NCBI RefSeq assembly: GCF_001440475.1
Contig: NZ_LLYB01000067.1
Span: 14,481-57,693 of the forward strand
Direction: 5' to 3'
Length of the DNA: 43,213 nt
From: Bradyrhizobium lablabi
Lineage (GTDB): Bacteria; Pseudomonadota; Alphaproteobacteria; Rhizobiales; Xanthobacteraceae
Each line of letters starts with the position of its first letter. Positions within the stretch are counted from its first letter, which is position 1. Below, piece by piece: positions 10,712 to 21,367 of this stretch. The notes beneath the pieces were generated by a model. That model was not told the DNA's origin. It searched no databases and worked only from the letters and a program-made list of their open reading frames with translations. The position numbers and the translations under genes were made by a program.

Positions 10712-11077
10712 GTGTGTCCTCCGATCCGATGTTCGCCGTTTAATCGGCAATATCCAAAATCTGCGGCAGTTTTGCGGATCTTGCAACCACAAGGCGGCGG
10801 GTGTCGGGTGACCGGGGGCAAAGCGGACGTCATCCACCATCGCGCTCACGTCCAGAATGACCCGAGGGGGAACACCGATAACGTGCAGCGCTTGACGTCA
10901 CCGCAATTCGTGTCCATATGCGGGTGTCGACCCTTGGCCGAACGACTGGGCCGCTTTGCCTTGCGCTACTGACAGGCACGCACGTTTCAGACCCTTCTCC
11001 AAAAATCGATCAACCGACGAAGGTGCCGATCCCTCGGTGCTTCGATCTTCCGTGCACTGTCAGAAGGGGATATCTCC
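10712..11077. other. 366-bp divergent intergenic region
   Basis: The region separates the EthD gene and the desaturase, which point away from each other, so it should hold promoters for both. I see a possible sigma-70-like pair for the desaturase, TTGACG (10892-10897) and CATATG (10915-10920) with 17 bp between, but the -10 match is poor. TGACGTCA nearby is a perfect 8-bp palindrome. Short reading frames here have no ribosome site or family resemblance. Confidence 0.35.
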
Positions 11078-12193
11078 GTGCAAAAGAGAGCTGTGCAGGG
11101 CTCTAACGGGCAAGGCGGCCTTGGCTTCATTCAGCCTGCCCATAATGGCGATGGCGTCCTCGACGCTCGGCGCTGGACGCGAATTTTGAGCAATTACAGC
11201 GCCCCAAACCGGCTGCGCAGCGTTGCCGAGCTGGTGATCACGGCTTTGCCGCTCATCATGTTGTGGACCGCGGCCTGGTTCACGTTCTCCCTTGGCCATG
11301 CCTGGGCTTCATTGCTGATCGCGATTCCGGCTGCCGGCTTCCTCGTACGCCTGTTCATGATCCAGCACGACTGCGGTCATGGCACCTTTTTCGCCAGCCG
11401 TCTGGCGAATGACTGGGTCGGCCGCGTCATTGGCGTGCTCACGCTCACGCCGTACGACTGTTGGCGTCGCATGCATGCGACGCATCATGCCACCACGGGC
11501 AACCTTGATCGCCGCGGTATCGGCGATCTCGATACGCTGACAGTGCGCGAATATCGCGCCCTTTCCTGGTGGGGTCGTCTGAAATACCGTCTTTACCGTA
11601 ACCCGCTGGTCATGTTCGGGGTCGGACCAGCCTACCTGTTTCTTTTGCAGCAGAGGCTCCCGGTCGGCCTCATGCGCAATGGTTGGCAGCCCTGGGCCAG
11701 CACAATGGCAACCAATCTCGCGATTGCCGTCATCGTCGCTGTTCTCACATGGTTTATCGGCATCAAGGCGTTCCTGCTCGTGCACCTTCCGATCATACTT
11801 CTCGCCGCCACGGCCGGCGTATGGCTGTTCTACGTGCAGCATCAGTTTGAGCACACGAGTTGGGAGCGCGACGAGATCTGGAACCTGCATCAAGCCGCTC
11901 TGCACGGCAGCTCACATTACGAACTGCCGGCGCTGCTACGCTGGTTCACGGCCAATATCGGTATTCATCATGTGCATCACCTCTCGAGCCGTATTCCCTA
12001 TTACCGGCTGCCGCGTGTGCTGCGCGACCACCCTGAACTGCGCGACGTCGGCCGCATAACGCTTCTGCAGAGCTTCCGGTGTGTGCGGCTTGTGTTATGG
12101 GACGAGGCGCAGCGCCGCCTGGTGTCGTTCCGGGAAATCAGAGCCGGCGACTTTCAGGAAACTGCGCCAAATCGCGCCGCACCATCGCCATAG
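11078..12193 (+). CDS. Membrane fatty acid desaturase
   Basis: The 371-residue integral membrane di-iron enzyme introduces a double bond into lipid acyl chains using oxygen and electrons from a ferredoxin- or cytochrome-type donor. All three histidine boxes are present: HDCGHGTF (97-104), HATHH (133-137) and HHVHH (about 295-299). Hydrophobic pairs flank them (about 52-94, 170-190, 205-260). The layout resembles omega-type acyl-lipid desaturases. The start is GTG at 11078, preceded by AAGGGG; its N-terminal 35 residues are polar. The neighbours are not desaturase electron donors. Membrane fluidity control, for example in the cold, is plausible but not shown by the sequence. Confidence 0.9.
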   Translation: MQKRAVQGSNGQGGLGFIQPAHNGDGVLDARRWTRILSNYSAPNRLRSVAELVITALPLIMLWTAAWFTFSLGHAWASLLIAIPAAGFLVRLFMIQHDCGHGTFFASRLANDWVGRVIGVLTLTPYDCWRRMHATHHATTGNLDRRGIGDLDTLTVREYRALSWWGRLKYRLYRNPLVMFGVGPAYLFLLQQRLPVGLMRNGWQPWASTMATNLAIAVIVAVLTWFIGIKAFLLVHLPIILLAATAGVWLFYVQHQFEHTSWERDEIWNLHQAALHGSSHYELPALLRWFTANIGIHHVHHLSSRIPYYRLPRVLRDHPELRDVGRITLLQSFRCVRLVLWDEAQRRLVSFREIRAGDFQETAPNRAAPSP

Positions 12194-12211
12194 CGGTCGA
12201 GGATCGCGTAG

Positions 12212-12330
12212 GATGGGTGGAGCGCAGCGATACCCATAATGCACCCGATGACGGCGACGGGGTGAACCTTCGCGAAAGCTATCAGCAATTATGGATTGGA
12301 GTTGGTGGGTATCGCTGCGCTCTACCCATC
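12212..12330. repeat. Palindromic repeat element with 25-bp inverted arms
   Basis: Arm one (12212-12236) begins GATGGGTGGAGCGCAGCG and ends ATACCCA. Arm two (12306-12330) is its reverse complement with a single G/T difference. A 69-bp centre separates them. I recall this GATGGGT-AGAGCGCAGCGA word as a dispersed repeat of Bradyrhizobium-like genomes. It has no reading frame and starts 19 bp after the desaturase stop, so it may also shape the transcript end. Confidence 0.8.
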
Positions 12331-12367
12331 TTGCGTTCTGCTCTTGGCCTCGCGGGCCTGAAGCCGC

Positions 12368-12634
12368 TTAGTCCTCTGCTCGAATTTCCTGACCAAACCC
12401 ATCGACAAAGCGTTGCCGAATTTGCTTGAACCACCGCTTTTCATACTCCGGGACGAAGCCCTCGGCCGTCAGTACCGCATGTGCAAATTGATCAGCAGTA
12501 AGAGGCGTCGTTGACGCAATTCGTCGGGCGTCAGCAGGGGGAATGCAGAAGCCCCAATCAACGCAAAGCTCGTCGAGCAGGTGGGATAGGCGGTCTTCCA
12601 ATGGCGATCCTTGCTTGAGCGGCCGAACACCCAT
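12368..12634 (-). CDS. Small protein of unknown function, 88 residues
   Basis: The product is 88 residues, mostly helical, with DELCVDWGFCIPPADARRI in the first half and TAEGFVPEYEKRWFKQIRQRF in the second. It has no signal peptide or membrane span. The ATG is preceded by GGATAGAAACC, an acceptable ribosome site, and the composition looks like real coding sequence, but I do not recognise a family. It lies between two palindromic repeats (12212-12330 and 12683-12756), facing the desaturase end-on. It could be a self-contained accessory gene; the sequence does not show what it does. Confidence 0.65.
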   Translation of the reverse strand: MGVRPLKQGSPLEDRLSHLLDELCVDWGFCIPPADARRIASTTPLTADQFAHAVLTAEGFVPEYEKRWFKQIRQRFVDGFGQEIRAED

Positions 12635-12682
12635 GGTTTCTATCCTTTGCCGCCGGTTCTGGCTTTTGTCAGCGAGATTAAG

Positions 12683-12756
12683 CCGGATTGGCGCAGCGTA
12701 ATCTACCGATCGAGCGTGATGGCACAGAATGGCGGATTGCGCTGCGCTAATCCGCC
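12683..12756. repeat. Second palindromic repeat
   Basis: The right half, 12731-12756, is itself a hairpin: GGCGGATTGCGC pairs with GCGCTAATCCGCC with one bulged base. The left half, 12683-12704, is a degenerate version of the same word (CCGGATTGGCGCAGCGTAATC). This GGCGGATTA-CGC type word is familiar from memory as a dispersed intergenic repeat. It differs from the element at 12212-12330. Confidence 0.7.
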
Positions 12757-12766
12757 ATATGATCTG

Positions 12767-12797
12767 AAAAAAAGCCCCGGATCAGATCCGGGGCTTT
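12767..12797 (-). terminator. Intrinsic terminator of the FAH-family gene
   Basis: AAAGCCCCGGATC (12771-12783) and GATCCGGGGCTTT (12785-12797) are perfect complements. Read on the minus strand the hairpin is followed by seven T, 30 bp after the stop of the fumarylacetoacetate-hydrolase-family gene. This is a strong Rho-independent terminator for that gene. Confidence 0.92.
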
Positions 12798-12826
12798 TGC
12801 ATTTCGCGACGGCTTTGAGATCACGC

Positions 12827-13528
12827 CTATTCCGGCTTGCCGATATTGACCTTCAGCGTGCCGACGCCGTCGACGCCGCACTCGAGCTTGTCGCCGGGCT
12901 GGAGCTGGGAGACACCGGCGGGCGTGCCCGTCATGATGATGTCGCCGGGGGCGAGTTTCACCTGCTGCGAGAGCTGCCAGATGATCTCGGGCACGTTCCA
13001 GATCAACTCGGTGAGATCGCCCTTCTGCGCTTCCTTGCCGTTCACCGTCAGCCAGATCTTGCCCTTGGCGGGGTGACCGATCTTGGACGCCGGCTGGATC
13101 GCCGAGCAGGGCGCGGAATAGTCGAACGACTTGCCGATTTCCCAGGGACGTTCCTTCTTGCGCGAGGCGATCTGCAGGTCGCGGCGGGTGAGGTCGATGC
13201 CGACGGCATAGCCATAGACATGGTCGAGCGCCTTGTCGGCGGGGATGTTGAGGCCGCCGCTCTTCATGGCGACGATCAGCTCGACCTCGTGATGCAGATC
13301 CTTGGTCAACGGCGGGTAGGGAATGGTGGCGCCGTCGGGCACCAGCATGTCGGCGTGCTTGCCGAAGAAGAACGGCGGCGCGCGCTCGTCATTGCCCATC
13401 TCGCGGATGTGCTCGAGATAGTTGCGGCCGACGCACCAGATGCGGCGGACCGGATAGGTGCCTGTCTCGCCGACGACGGGAAGGGTGGGCTGCGGAACGG
13501 CTGATATGACGTAGGAGGCTGCGTTCAT
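12827..13528 (-). CDS. Fumarylacetoacetate hydrolase family protein
   Basis: The 233-residue product is a compact FAH-fold enzyme of the FAHD1/HpcE type, which cleaves or decarboxylates beta-diketo or oxaloacetate-like acids with a divalent metal. The metal set is visible as HHEVE (Glu81, Glu83) and GIDLTRRD (Asp112), along with the opening WCVGRNYLEHI and the active-site loop IMTGTPAGV. Length is normal for single-domain members. It is 45 bp downstream of the ABC exporter gene on the same strand, although their functions look unrelated, and it ends at a strong terminator. The ribosome site is weak. The exact substrate cannot be assigned; oxaloacetate, acylpyruvate and aromatic breakdown products are all options. 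Confidence 0.92.
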   Translation of the reverse strand: MNAASYVISAVPQPTLPVVGETGTYPVRRIWCVGRNYLEHIREMGNDERAPPFFFGKHADMLVPDGATIPYPPLTKDLHHEVELIVAMKSGGLNIPADKALDHVYGYAVGIDLTRRDLQIASRKKERPWEIGKSFDYSAPCSAIQPASKIGHPAKGKIWLTVNGKEAQKGDLTELIWNVPEIIWQLSQQVKLAPGDIIMTGTPAGVSQLQPGDKLECGVDGVGTLKVNIGKPE

Positions 13529-13573
13529 GAAAATGGTCTCGAGTGGTTACAATAGGAAACCGGCGGGTCGCTT

Positions 13574-15394
<1,821 letters not shown>

Positions 15395-15466
15395 CCGCGT
15401 TCCATCGACGGCGCCGGGTGAACCGGCGCGTCAGGGCTTAAGCGGTGACTCCTTGCCTGCTTAACC

Positions 15467-15482
15467 GGGCTTTTTCAAGCCC
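15467..15482 (-). terminator. Weak hairpin after galE
   Basis: GGGCTT (15467-15472) pairs with AAGCCC (15477-15482). On the minus strand it forms a six-pair stem with a GAAA tetraloop, 15 bp after the galE stop. No T-run follows on that strand, so it may only partly stop transcription before the ABC exporter gene. Confidence 0.4.
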
Positions 15483-15497
15483 AATAAGTGCTTGATT

Positions 15498-16511
15498 TCA
15501 CGCCGATTGCGCGTGCTGCGGAAGGCCGCCGCGCTCGCTGAACAGCTTCTTTTCCCAGGTCAGCGCGTGGCCCGCGATGGTTTCGAGATTGTCGTATTGC
15601 GGTGTCCAGTCGAGCATGGCGCGGATACGGCTGGTATCGGCGACCATGGTCATGATGTCGCCGGGGCGGCGCGGCGCATATTGAACCGCGAAATTGCGCA
15701 TCGAGACGCGGCGCACGGCCTCGATGGTCTCCAGCACCGAATAGCCGCGGCCGTAACCGCAGTTCAGCGTGATTGAGCCTCCGCCGTCGCGCAGGTATGA
15801 CAGCGCGGCGCGATGGGCCTGCGCAAGATCGCTGACATGGATGAAGTCGCGAATGCAGCTTCCATCCGGCGTCGGATAGTCGGTGCCGTAGACGTCGACC
15901 TTGGCGCGCTGACCGGTGGCGGCTTCGACCGCGATCTTGAGCAGATGCGTCGCGCCGACGGTGGAAAGGCCGCAGCGGACCTGCGGATCGGCGCCGGCGA
16001 CGTTGAAATAGCGCAGCACGACATACTTCATGTCGTGCGCGCTGGCGACGTCGTGGAGCATGATTTCGGTCATCAGCTTGGACGAGCCGTAAGGCGACAT
16101 CGGCCGCGTCGGCGCATGCTCCGATACCGGCACCTGGTCCGGATTGCCGTAGACGGCGGCGGTCGATGAGAAGATGAAGCGGTTGACGCCGCCCTTGACC
16201 GCGGCATTCAGCAGGCTGCGGGTCGTCACGGTGTTGTTGCGGTAATAGCCGAGCGGATCGCGCATCGAATCCGGCACCACGACCGAGCCTGCGAAATGAA
16301 TGATGCTCTCGACACGGTGCTGAGCGATCACGCCCTCGACGAGGTTTTCGTCGCCGGCGTCGCCGATGAACAGCGGCACGGGCCGGGGCAGGAAGGCGGA
16401 AAAACCGGTGGACAGATTGTCGATCACGACGACGCTTTCGCCGGCATCCACCAGCGCATGAACCATATGACTTCCGATATAGCCGGCGCCGCCGGTGACG
16501 AGCACGGTCAT
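15498..16511 (-). CDS. galE: UDP-glucose 4-epimerase
   Basis: This cytoplasmic short-chain dehydrogenase-type enzyme interconverts UDP-glucose and UDP-galactose with tightly bound NAD. The 337 residues include the dinucleotide loop TGGAGYIG (6-13), the serine/threonine region SSTAAVYG (115-122) and the catalytic Tyr141-Gly-Ser-Ser-Lys145. The substrate region RYFNVAGADP is also typical of GalE. GGGAGAGG lies before the ATG. It is divergent from the LpcC-like gene (128-bp gap) and upstream of the ABC exporter, so it probably supplies galactose units for LPS or exopolysaccharide. An epimerase for the N-acetylated sugars is the main alternative. Confidence 0.94.
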   Translation of the reverse strand: MTVLVTGGAGYIGSHMVHALVDAGESVVVIDNLSTGFSAFLPRPVPLFIGDAGDENLVEGVIAQHRVESIIHFAGSVVVPDSMRDPLGYYRNNTVTTRSLLNAAVKGGVNRFIFSSTAAVYGNPDQVPVSEHAPTRPMSPYGSSKLMTEIMLHDVASAHDMKYVVLRYFNVAGADPQVRCGLSTVGATHLLKIAVEAATGQRAKVDVYGTDYPTPDGSCIRDFIHVSDLAQAHRAALSYLRDGGGSITLNCGYGRGYSVLETIEAVRRVSMRNFAVQYAPRRPGDIMTMVADTSRIRAMLDWTPQYDNLETIAGHALTWEKKLFSERGGLPQHAQSA

Positions 16512-16639
16512 AGGCCACCTCTCCCGATTTATTTGGTGCCGATGCTAACGGGGCTGCGGTGAAGAGGGGGTTTCGGCGCGGGCGAACTGGCCACTATGCT
16601 TAATGTTGCGTATAGGAACTTTCCCAACCGGAGCCGGAC

Positions 16640-17686
16640 GTGCCGAGCGAGAACAATTTGGCCAGTGATCTGCAACTGATCGTGCCGAATCTGCACAGGC
16701 GCTATTCAGGCGTCACCGCGACCAACCGGATGGTGGCGCCGATACTCGCCACAATGTATCGCGCGGCCTGGCTCGGTCCGCATGCGCCTGACGGCATCGC
16801 GCAGATGGGTTTTGCCGATCTGCTGAAACTCTGGCGCCGCCGCACGCCGCTGATCTGGCACGCGCGGCGCAATGACGAGATGATCGCGGGGTTGTTGCTG
16901 CGCGCGCTTGGCTGGCCGCTGAAACTCGTGTTCACCTCCGCTGCGCAGCGACATCACAAACGGCTGACGCGCTGGCTGATACGACAGATGGACGCCATCA
17001 TCGCAACATCAGAACTGTCGGCATCGTTTCTGAAGCGTGAGGCGACGGTGGTGATGCACGGCGTGGACACGAAGCGCTACGCGCCGCCGGCCGATCGCGC
17101 GGCGGCGTTTGCCGAGGCCAAACTGCCGGGCCGCTACGCCATCGGCTGCTTCGGCCGGGTGCGCGCGCAAAAAGGCACGGATATTTTCGTCGATGCGATG
17201 TGCCGGCTGTTGCCGCGCTATCCGGATTTCACCGCCGTCATCGTCGGCGCTGTCGTGCCGGAGCAGCAGGGGTTTGCCGACGGCTTGAAACGGCAGATCG
17301 ACGCCGCCGGGCTGCAATCGCGCATCGTCATCACCGGCGAGCTCGAAATCGAGGAAGTGCAGCGCTGGTACCAGCGGCTGACCATCTACGCCTTCACCTC
17401 GCGTAACGAAGGCTTTGGCCTGACGCTGATCGAGGCGATGTCATCAGGCGCGGCGCTGGTGGCGGCGCGCGCGGGCGCAGCGCAGTTCGTGGTCGAGGAT
17501 GGCGTGACCGGCGTGCTGACGCCGCCGGGTGATGCCGACGCGCTGGTTACGGCGCTGGAACCGTTGATGCGCGATCCCGCATCGGCCGCCGCGATGGGCG
17601 AGCGGGCGCGTGCGCGCGTGCTGGAAAAATTCAGCCTCGATGCCGAGGCGAATGCGATCGCCGCAGTCTATCGCACGCTGGGTTGA
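16640..17686 (+). CDS. lpcC: LPS core mannosyltransferase, LpcC-like (GT4 family)
   Basis: The 348-residue GT-B glycosyltransferase closely follows the LpcC pattern I remember from rhizobia: VPNLHRRYSGVTATNRM near the start, RRNDEMIAG, FTSAAQRHHKR..LIRQMDAIIATS, and HGVDTKRYAPPADR before the C-terminal domain. GRVRAQKGTDIFVDAM starts the nucleotide-sugar domain, and the acidic E-x7-E motif lies in SRNEGFGLTLIEAM. LpcC adds a mannose from GDP-mannose to the Kdo of the inner core. The start codon is GTG. manC in the window makes GDP-mannose. The gene's last 19 bp overlap the end of waaF on the other strand. The precise sugar and acceptor remain inferred. Confidence 0.85.
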   Translation: MPSENNLASDLQLIVPNLHRRYSGVTATNRMVAPILATMYRAAWLGPHAPDGIAQMGFADLLKLWRRRTPLIWHARRNDEMIAGLLLRALGWPLKLVFTSAAQRHHKRLTRWLIRQMDAIIATSELSASFLKREATVVMHGVDTKRYAPPADRAAAFAEAKLPGRYAIGCFGRVRAQKGTDIFVDAMCRLLPRYPDFTAVIVGAVVPEQQGFADGLKRQIDAAGLQSRIVITGELEIEEVQRWYQRLTIYAFTSRNEGFGLTLIEAMSSGAALVAARAGAAQFVVEDGVTGVLTPPGDADALVTALEPLMRDPASAAAMGERARARVLEKFSLDAEANAIAAVYRTLG

Positions 17687-18735
17687 GTAACCAGCAGGCG
17701 GTGCGCCACGTCGGCGACGTAGGTGGCATCGATGTCGCGCATGCAGCGATGGTCGTTCATGGTGCAAACCGTGCGCTGGCAGGGCTGGCAGGCGAGTTCC
17801 GCCTTGGTCTGAACGACAGTTGCCGCGAGACCGTTCAGCGGCGCCCACAGGTAGGGGCTGGTGGGACCGAAAATGCCCATGGTGGGCGTGCCGATCGCCG
17901 CCGCAATATGCATCAGGCCGGAGTCGTTCGAGATTGCGACGCCGGCGGCGGCCACAGCCAGAATGCCGTTGCGCAAATCGGTACCGGTGAGGTCGCGGGC
18001 CTTGCCGCCGGTGGCGGTGACGATGTCCTGCGCCAGCCCCTTTTCGCCGGGGCCGCCGACCACCCAGACGTCGAGGCCGCGCTCGATCAACAGCCGCGCC
18101 GCTTGTGGATAATAGGTCCATCGCTTCGAGGCGCCGACCGAGCCGGGCGCCAGCGCTACCGCAGGTCCGCTGCCGAGGCCATTGGCCTGCCGCCAGCGGG
18201 CGATTTCCTCTGTCGGCACGGAAAGTTGCGGCACCGGCCATTCCGGTGGCAGCGGCGCGCCTGATGGCAGCGCCAGCGCGGCGTTCTTGTCGATGAAACG
18301 GGGCAGGGCCTTCTCGCCCCAGCGCATCCGGTTGATCAGCCCGAATCGTGCTTCGCCGAAAAATCCCACTCGCTCCGGGATTCCGGCAAGTGCCGGGGCA
18401 ATCGCGGCTTTCCAAGTGCGGGGCATGACCAGCGCGGTTCCATAGCCGCGGGCGCGTAGCTCAGTCGCAAGTGCCCACTGCTTGACCAGCGCCAGCCGGC
18501 TGCGGGGCAGGTTCCAGACAATGCCCGCCCGGACACCGGGCATGTAATCGACCAGGGGGGCGCACAGGGGGGTCACCAGCAGGTCAACGGGGCGGTTAGG
18601 CCAGCGTTGTTTCAGGACCCGGACGACTGTATGACCGCGGACGAAATCGCCAATCCACATATAGGGAACGATCAGGATCGGCCTGGTATCGGCTGTGTCC
18701 TCCAGTTCGATTTCGTGTGATGAACTTGAATTCAT
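17668..18735 (-). CDS. waaF: ADP-heptose:LPS heptosyltransferase II
   Basis: WaaF transfers a heptose from ADP-L-glycero-D-manno-heptose onto the LPS inner core at the inner membrane. The 355-residue product has the GT9 layout: ILIVPYMWIGDFVRGHTVVRVLK at the start, the LAPGSVGASKRW hinge after about residue 190, and the ADP-heptose-binding end with VAISNDSGLMHIAAAIGTPTMGIFGPTSP. The Asp in the SNDSGLMHI motif and its partners are intact. The spread of Cys near the C-terminus (ACQPCQRTVC) is usual in WaaF. It is divergent from hldD, whose product supplies its donor, and its end overlaps the LpcC-like gene by 19 bp. Confidence 0.93.
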   Translation of the reverse strand: MNSSSSHEIELEDTADTRPILIVPYMWIGDFVRGHTVVRVLKQRWPNRPVDLLVTPLCAPLVDYMPGVRAGIVWNLPRSRLALVKQWALATELRARGYGTALVMPRTWKAAIAPALAGIPERVGFFGEARFGLINRMRWGEKALPRFIDKNAALALPSGAPLPPEWPVPQLSVPTEEIARWRQANGLGSGPAVALAPGSVGASKRWTYYPQAARLLIERGLDVWVVGGPGEKGLAQDIVTATGGKARDLTGTDLRNGILAVAAAGVAISNDSGLMHIAAAIGTPTMGIFGPTSPYLWAPLNGLAATVVQTKAELACQPCQRTVCTMNDHRCMRDIDATYVADVAHRLLVTQPSVR

Positions 18736-18898
18736 AGCTTGACGGGTTCGCCGCTAACCAATTACGGCACCGTCGGTAACCGCTCCGCATCGGCAGGTAA
18801 AGGCGGTCGATGAACTTTGCTTCCGCCTGAGAAGCAAAGTTGCCTGCCGCCCGGGAGTGGGGCAAAGCTTTTGCCGAACAATCGAGGCAGGGGATGGC

Positions 18899-19876
18899 AT
18901 GTTGCTGGTGACCGGGGGCGCCGGTTTTATCGGGTCGAACGTCGTGGCTGCGTTGAATGACGCCGGCCGGGACGTGGCCGTGTGCGACGTGCTCGGGCAC
19001 GACGGCAAATGGCGCAACCTGGCCAAGCGCCAGCTCGCCGATTTCGTGCCGCCTGCGGAACTGATGGACTGGCTGAAGGGCCGACGGCTGGAGGCCGTCA
19101 TCCATCTTGGCGCCATTTCCGAAACCACCGCGACCGACGGCGATCTGGTGATCGAGACCAATTTCCGCCTGTCGATGCGGTTGCTCGACTGGTGCACGGC
19201 GAACGCCACGCCGCTGATCTACGCGTCGTCCGCCGCCACCTATGGCGACGGCAGCAGTGGCTTTGGCGACGACCAATCCATGGATGCCCTGAAAAAGCTG
19301 CGGCCGATGAATCTCTACGGCTGGAGCAAGCATCTGTTCGACATGGCGGTGGCGGAACGCGCCACGCGCGGCGAGCGGCTGCCGCCGCAATGGGCCGGGT
19401 TGAAGTTCTTCAACGTGTTCGGCCCCAACGAATATCACAAGGGCACGATGATGAGCGTGCTGGCGCGGCGCTTCGACGACATCAAGGCCGGGCGTCCCGT
19501 GCAGTTGTTCAAATCCCATCGGGAAGGAATCGCTGATGGCGACCAACGGCGCGACTTCATCTATGTCGACGACGTGGTGCGGGTGACGATGTGGCTGCTC
19601 TCGATGCCCGATGTCAGCGGCATCTTCAACGTCGGCACCGGCACCGCGCGCAGCTTCCGCGACCTGATGCTGTCGGCCTATGCCGCGCTCGGTACGCAAC
19701 CGAACATCCAGTATATCGACATGCCCGAGCAGATCCGCGGCAGCTATCAATACTTCACCCAGAGCGAAGTCGATCGGCTGCTGCGCGCCGGGTATAATGG
19801 CGGCTTCACTGCGCTGGAAGACGCGGTCGAGACCTACGTGAAGGTCTTTCTCGACCGCGCCGATCGCTTTCGCTGA
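18899..19876 (+). CDS. hldD: ADP-L-glycero-D-manno-heptose 6-epimerase
   Basis: HldD (RfaD) converts ADP-D-glycero- to ADP-L-glycero-manno-heptose, the last step in making the LPS core heptose donor. The 325 residues include the NADP loop VTGGAGFIGSN (4-14), the serine region YASSAATYGDG and the catalytic Tyr140-Gly-Trp-Ser-Lys144, with RRDFIYVDDVV later on, all typical of HldD. The ATG at 18899 is preceded by GGCAGGGG; in-frame codons further upstream read as intergenic sequence. hldE follows 18 bp later, so these form one operon with the ligase-like genes. It is divergent from waaF. Confidence 0.96.
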   Translation: MLLVTGGAGFIGSNVVAALNDAGRDVAVCDVLGHDGKWRNLAKRQLADFVPPAELMDWLKGRRLEAVIHLGAISETTATDGDLVIETNFRLSMRLLDWCTANATPLIYASSAATYGDGSSGFGDDQSMDALKKLRPMNLYGWSKHLFDMAVAERATRGERLPPQWAGLKFFNVFGPNEYHKGTMMSVLARRFDDIKAGRPVQLFKSHREGIADGDQRRDFIYVDDVVRVTMWLLSMPDVSGIFNVGTGTARSFRDLMLSAYAALGTQPNIQYIDMPEQIRGSYQYFTQSEVDRLLRAGYNGGFTALEDAVETYVKVFLDRADRFR

Positions 19877-19894
19877 CGGGCTTAAGGTGGACAG

Positions 19895-21367
19895 ATGTTC
19901 GATTTCGAAGCCCTGAGCCAGGCGATTCCGCGTCAGACCGTGCTCTGCGTCGGCGACCTCATGCTCGACGAGTTCGTCTATGGCGAGGTGTCGCGCGTTT
20001 CGCCGGAAGCGCCGGCGCCCGTGATCGCCGTCCAGCGCAGCGAGACCAATGTCGGCGGCGCCGGCAACGTCGCGCGCAACATCGCTTCTCTCGGTGCGCG
20101 CTGCATTTTCGTCGGCCTGATCGGCGAGGACGAGGCCGGCGCAAAGCTGAAGGCCGATCTGGCGCGGGAGAAGCTCATCGAGGCGGTGCTGGTGTCCGAT
20201 TCCTCGCGGCCGACGACGCGCAAGGTGCGCTTCGTTTCCGAGCATTTCTCCACCCACATGCTGCGCGCGGATTGGGAACTGTCCGTTCCGGCCTCGGCCG
20301 ATGTCGAGCAAAAGCTGATCGATGCGATCCTGCCGCAGGTCGCGCGCGCCGATATCGTGCTGCTGTCCGACTACGCCAAGGGCGTGCTGACGGCGCGCGT
20401 CATCCGCAACATCATCGATGCCGCGAAAAAGCTCGGCAAGCGCGTGATCGTCGATCCCAAGAGCGCCAATTTCGCGATCTATCGCGGCGCCACGCTGCTG
20501 ACGCCCAACCGCAAGGAATTTGCCGAAGCGACCCGCAGCCGCGCCGATACCGACCAGAACATTGCCGGCGCGGCGCAGGACGCGATGATGCTCGCCGATT
20601 GCGAGGCGATGCTGGTGACGCAAAGCGAGCACGGCATGACGCTGGTGGTGCGCGGCGGCGAGGCGATCCACGTGCCGGCGCTGCCGGTCAAGGTGCGTGA
20701 CGTCTCGGGCGCGGGTGACACGGTCGCCGCGGCGCTGGCACTGACGCTCGCGGCCAAAGCGGATTGGGAAACGGCGCTCAGGATGGCGAATGCGGCGGCA
20801 GCCGTCGCGGTCGGCAAGAAGGGCACTGCTACCGTGACACCGGCGGAGCTGCGGCGGAAAATTCTTCCGCATGCCTCGCTGGCGGCGGAGGAAAAGATCG
20901 TGCCTGCCGGCGGCGATCTCGATGCGCCTCTCTCGGACTGGCGAAGACAGGGGCTGCGCATCGGATTCACCAATGGCTGCTTCGACATTCTGCATCCCGG
21001 CCACGTCAAGGTGCTGACGGCCGCGCGCGGCGCCTGCGACCGTCTGATCGTCGGCCTGAACAGCGATGCCTCGACGAAGCGGCTGAAGGGCGAGGGGCGC
21101 CCGGTGCAGGACGAGCGAGCGCGCGCCGAGGTGCTGGCGGCGCTGGAGGCGGTCGATCTCGTCGCGATCTTCGAGGAAGACACGCCGATCGAACTGATTA
21201 CGAAAGTCAGGCCGAGCGTGCTGGTCAAAGGCGGCGACTACACCCGCGAGCAGGTCGTCGGCCACGAGATCGTCGAGGCTACCGGCGGCGAGGTCGTGCT
21301 CGTCGATATCCTGCCGGGCCACAGCACGACGTCGCTGGTCGGCCGCGCCCGGGGAGGCAATGCGTGA
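19895..21367 (+). CDS. hldE: Bifunctional heptose 7-phosphate kinase / heptose 1-phosphate adenylyltransferase
   Basis: HldE phosphorylates D-glycero-manno-heptose 7-phosphate and, after dephosphorylation by GmhB, adds AMP to give ADP-heptose. The 490 residues hold a ribokinase-type domain (about 1-325) with [15 protein letters not shown] and the catalytic [12 protein letters not shown] (about 270-281). A nucleotidyltransferase domain (about 345-490) follows, with [14 protein letters not shown] containing the HxGH motif. Both domains are complete. The next gene begins with GTGA overlapping the hldE stop, which indicates translational coupling. gmhA and gmhB, needed before and between its reactions, are not in the window. 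Confidence 0.97.
   Translation: MFDFEALSQAIPRQTVLCVGDLMLDEFVYGEVSRVSPEAPAPVIAVQRSETNVGGAGNVARNIASLGARCIFVGLIGEDEAGAKLKADLAREKLIEAVLVSDSSRPTTRKVRFVSEHFSTHMLRADWELSVPASADVEQKLIDAILPQVARADIVLLSDYAKGVLTARVIRNIIDAAKKLGKRVIVDPKSANFAIYRGATLLTPNRKEFAEATRSRADTDQNIAGAAQDAMMLADCEAMLVTQSEHGMTLVVRGGEAIHVPALPVKVRDVSGAGDTVAAALALTLAAKADWETALRMANAAAAVAVGKKGTATVTPAELRRKILPHASLAAEEKIVPAGGDLDAPLSDWRRQGLRIGFTNGCFDILHPGHVKVLTAARGACDRLIVGLNSDASTKRLKGEGRPVQDERARAEVLAALEAVDLVAIFEEDTPIELITKVRPSVLVKGGDYTREQVVGHEIVEATGGEVVLVDILPGHSTTSLVGRARGGNA

Noticed and set aside
18596..21322. 908-codon open frame on the minus strand
   Set aside because: Antisense to hldD and hldE, with no recognisable domain and shadow-like composition.
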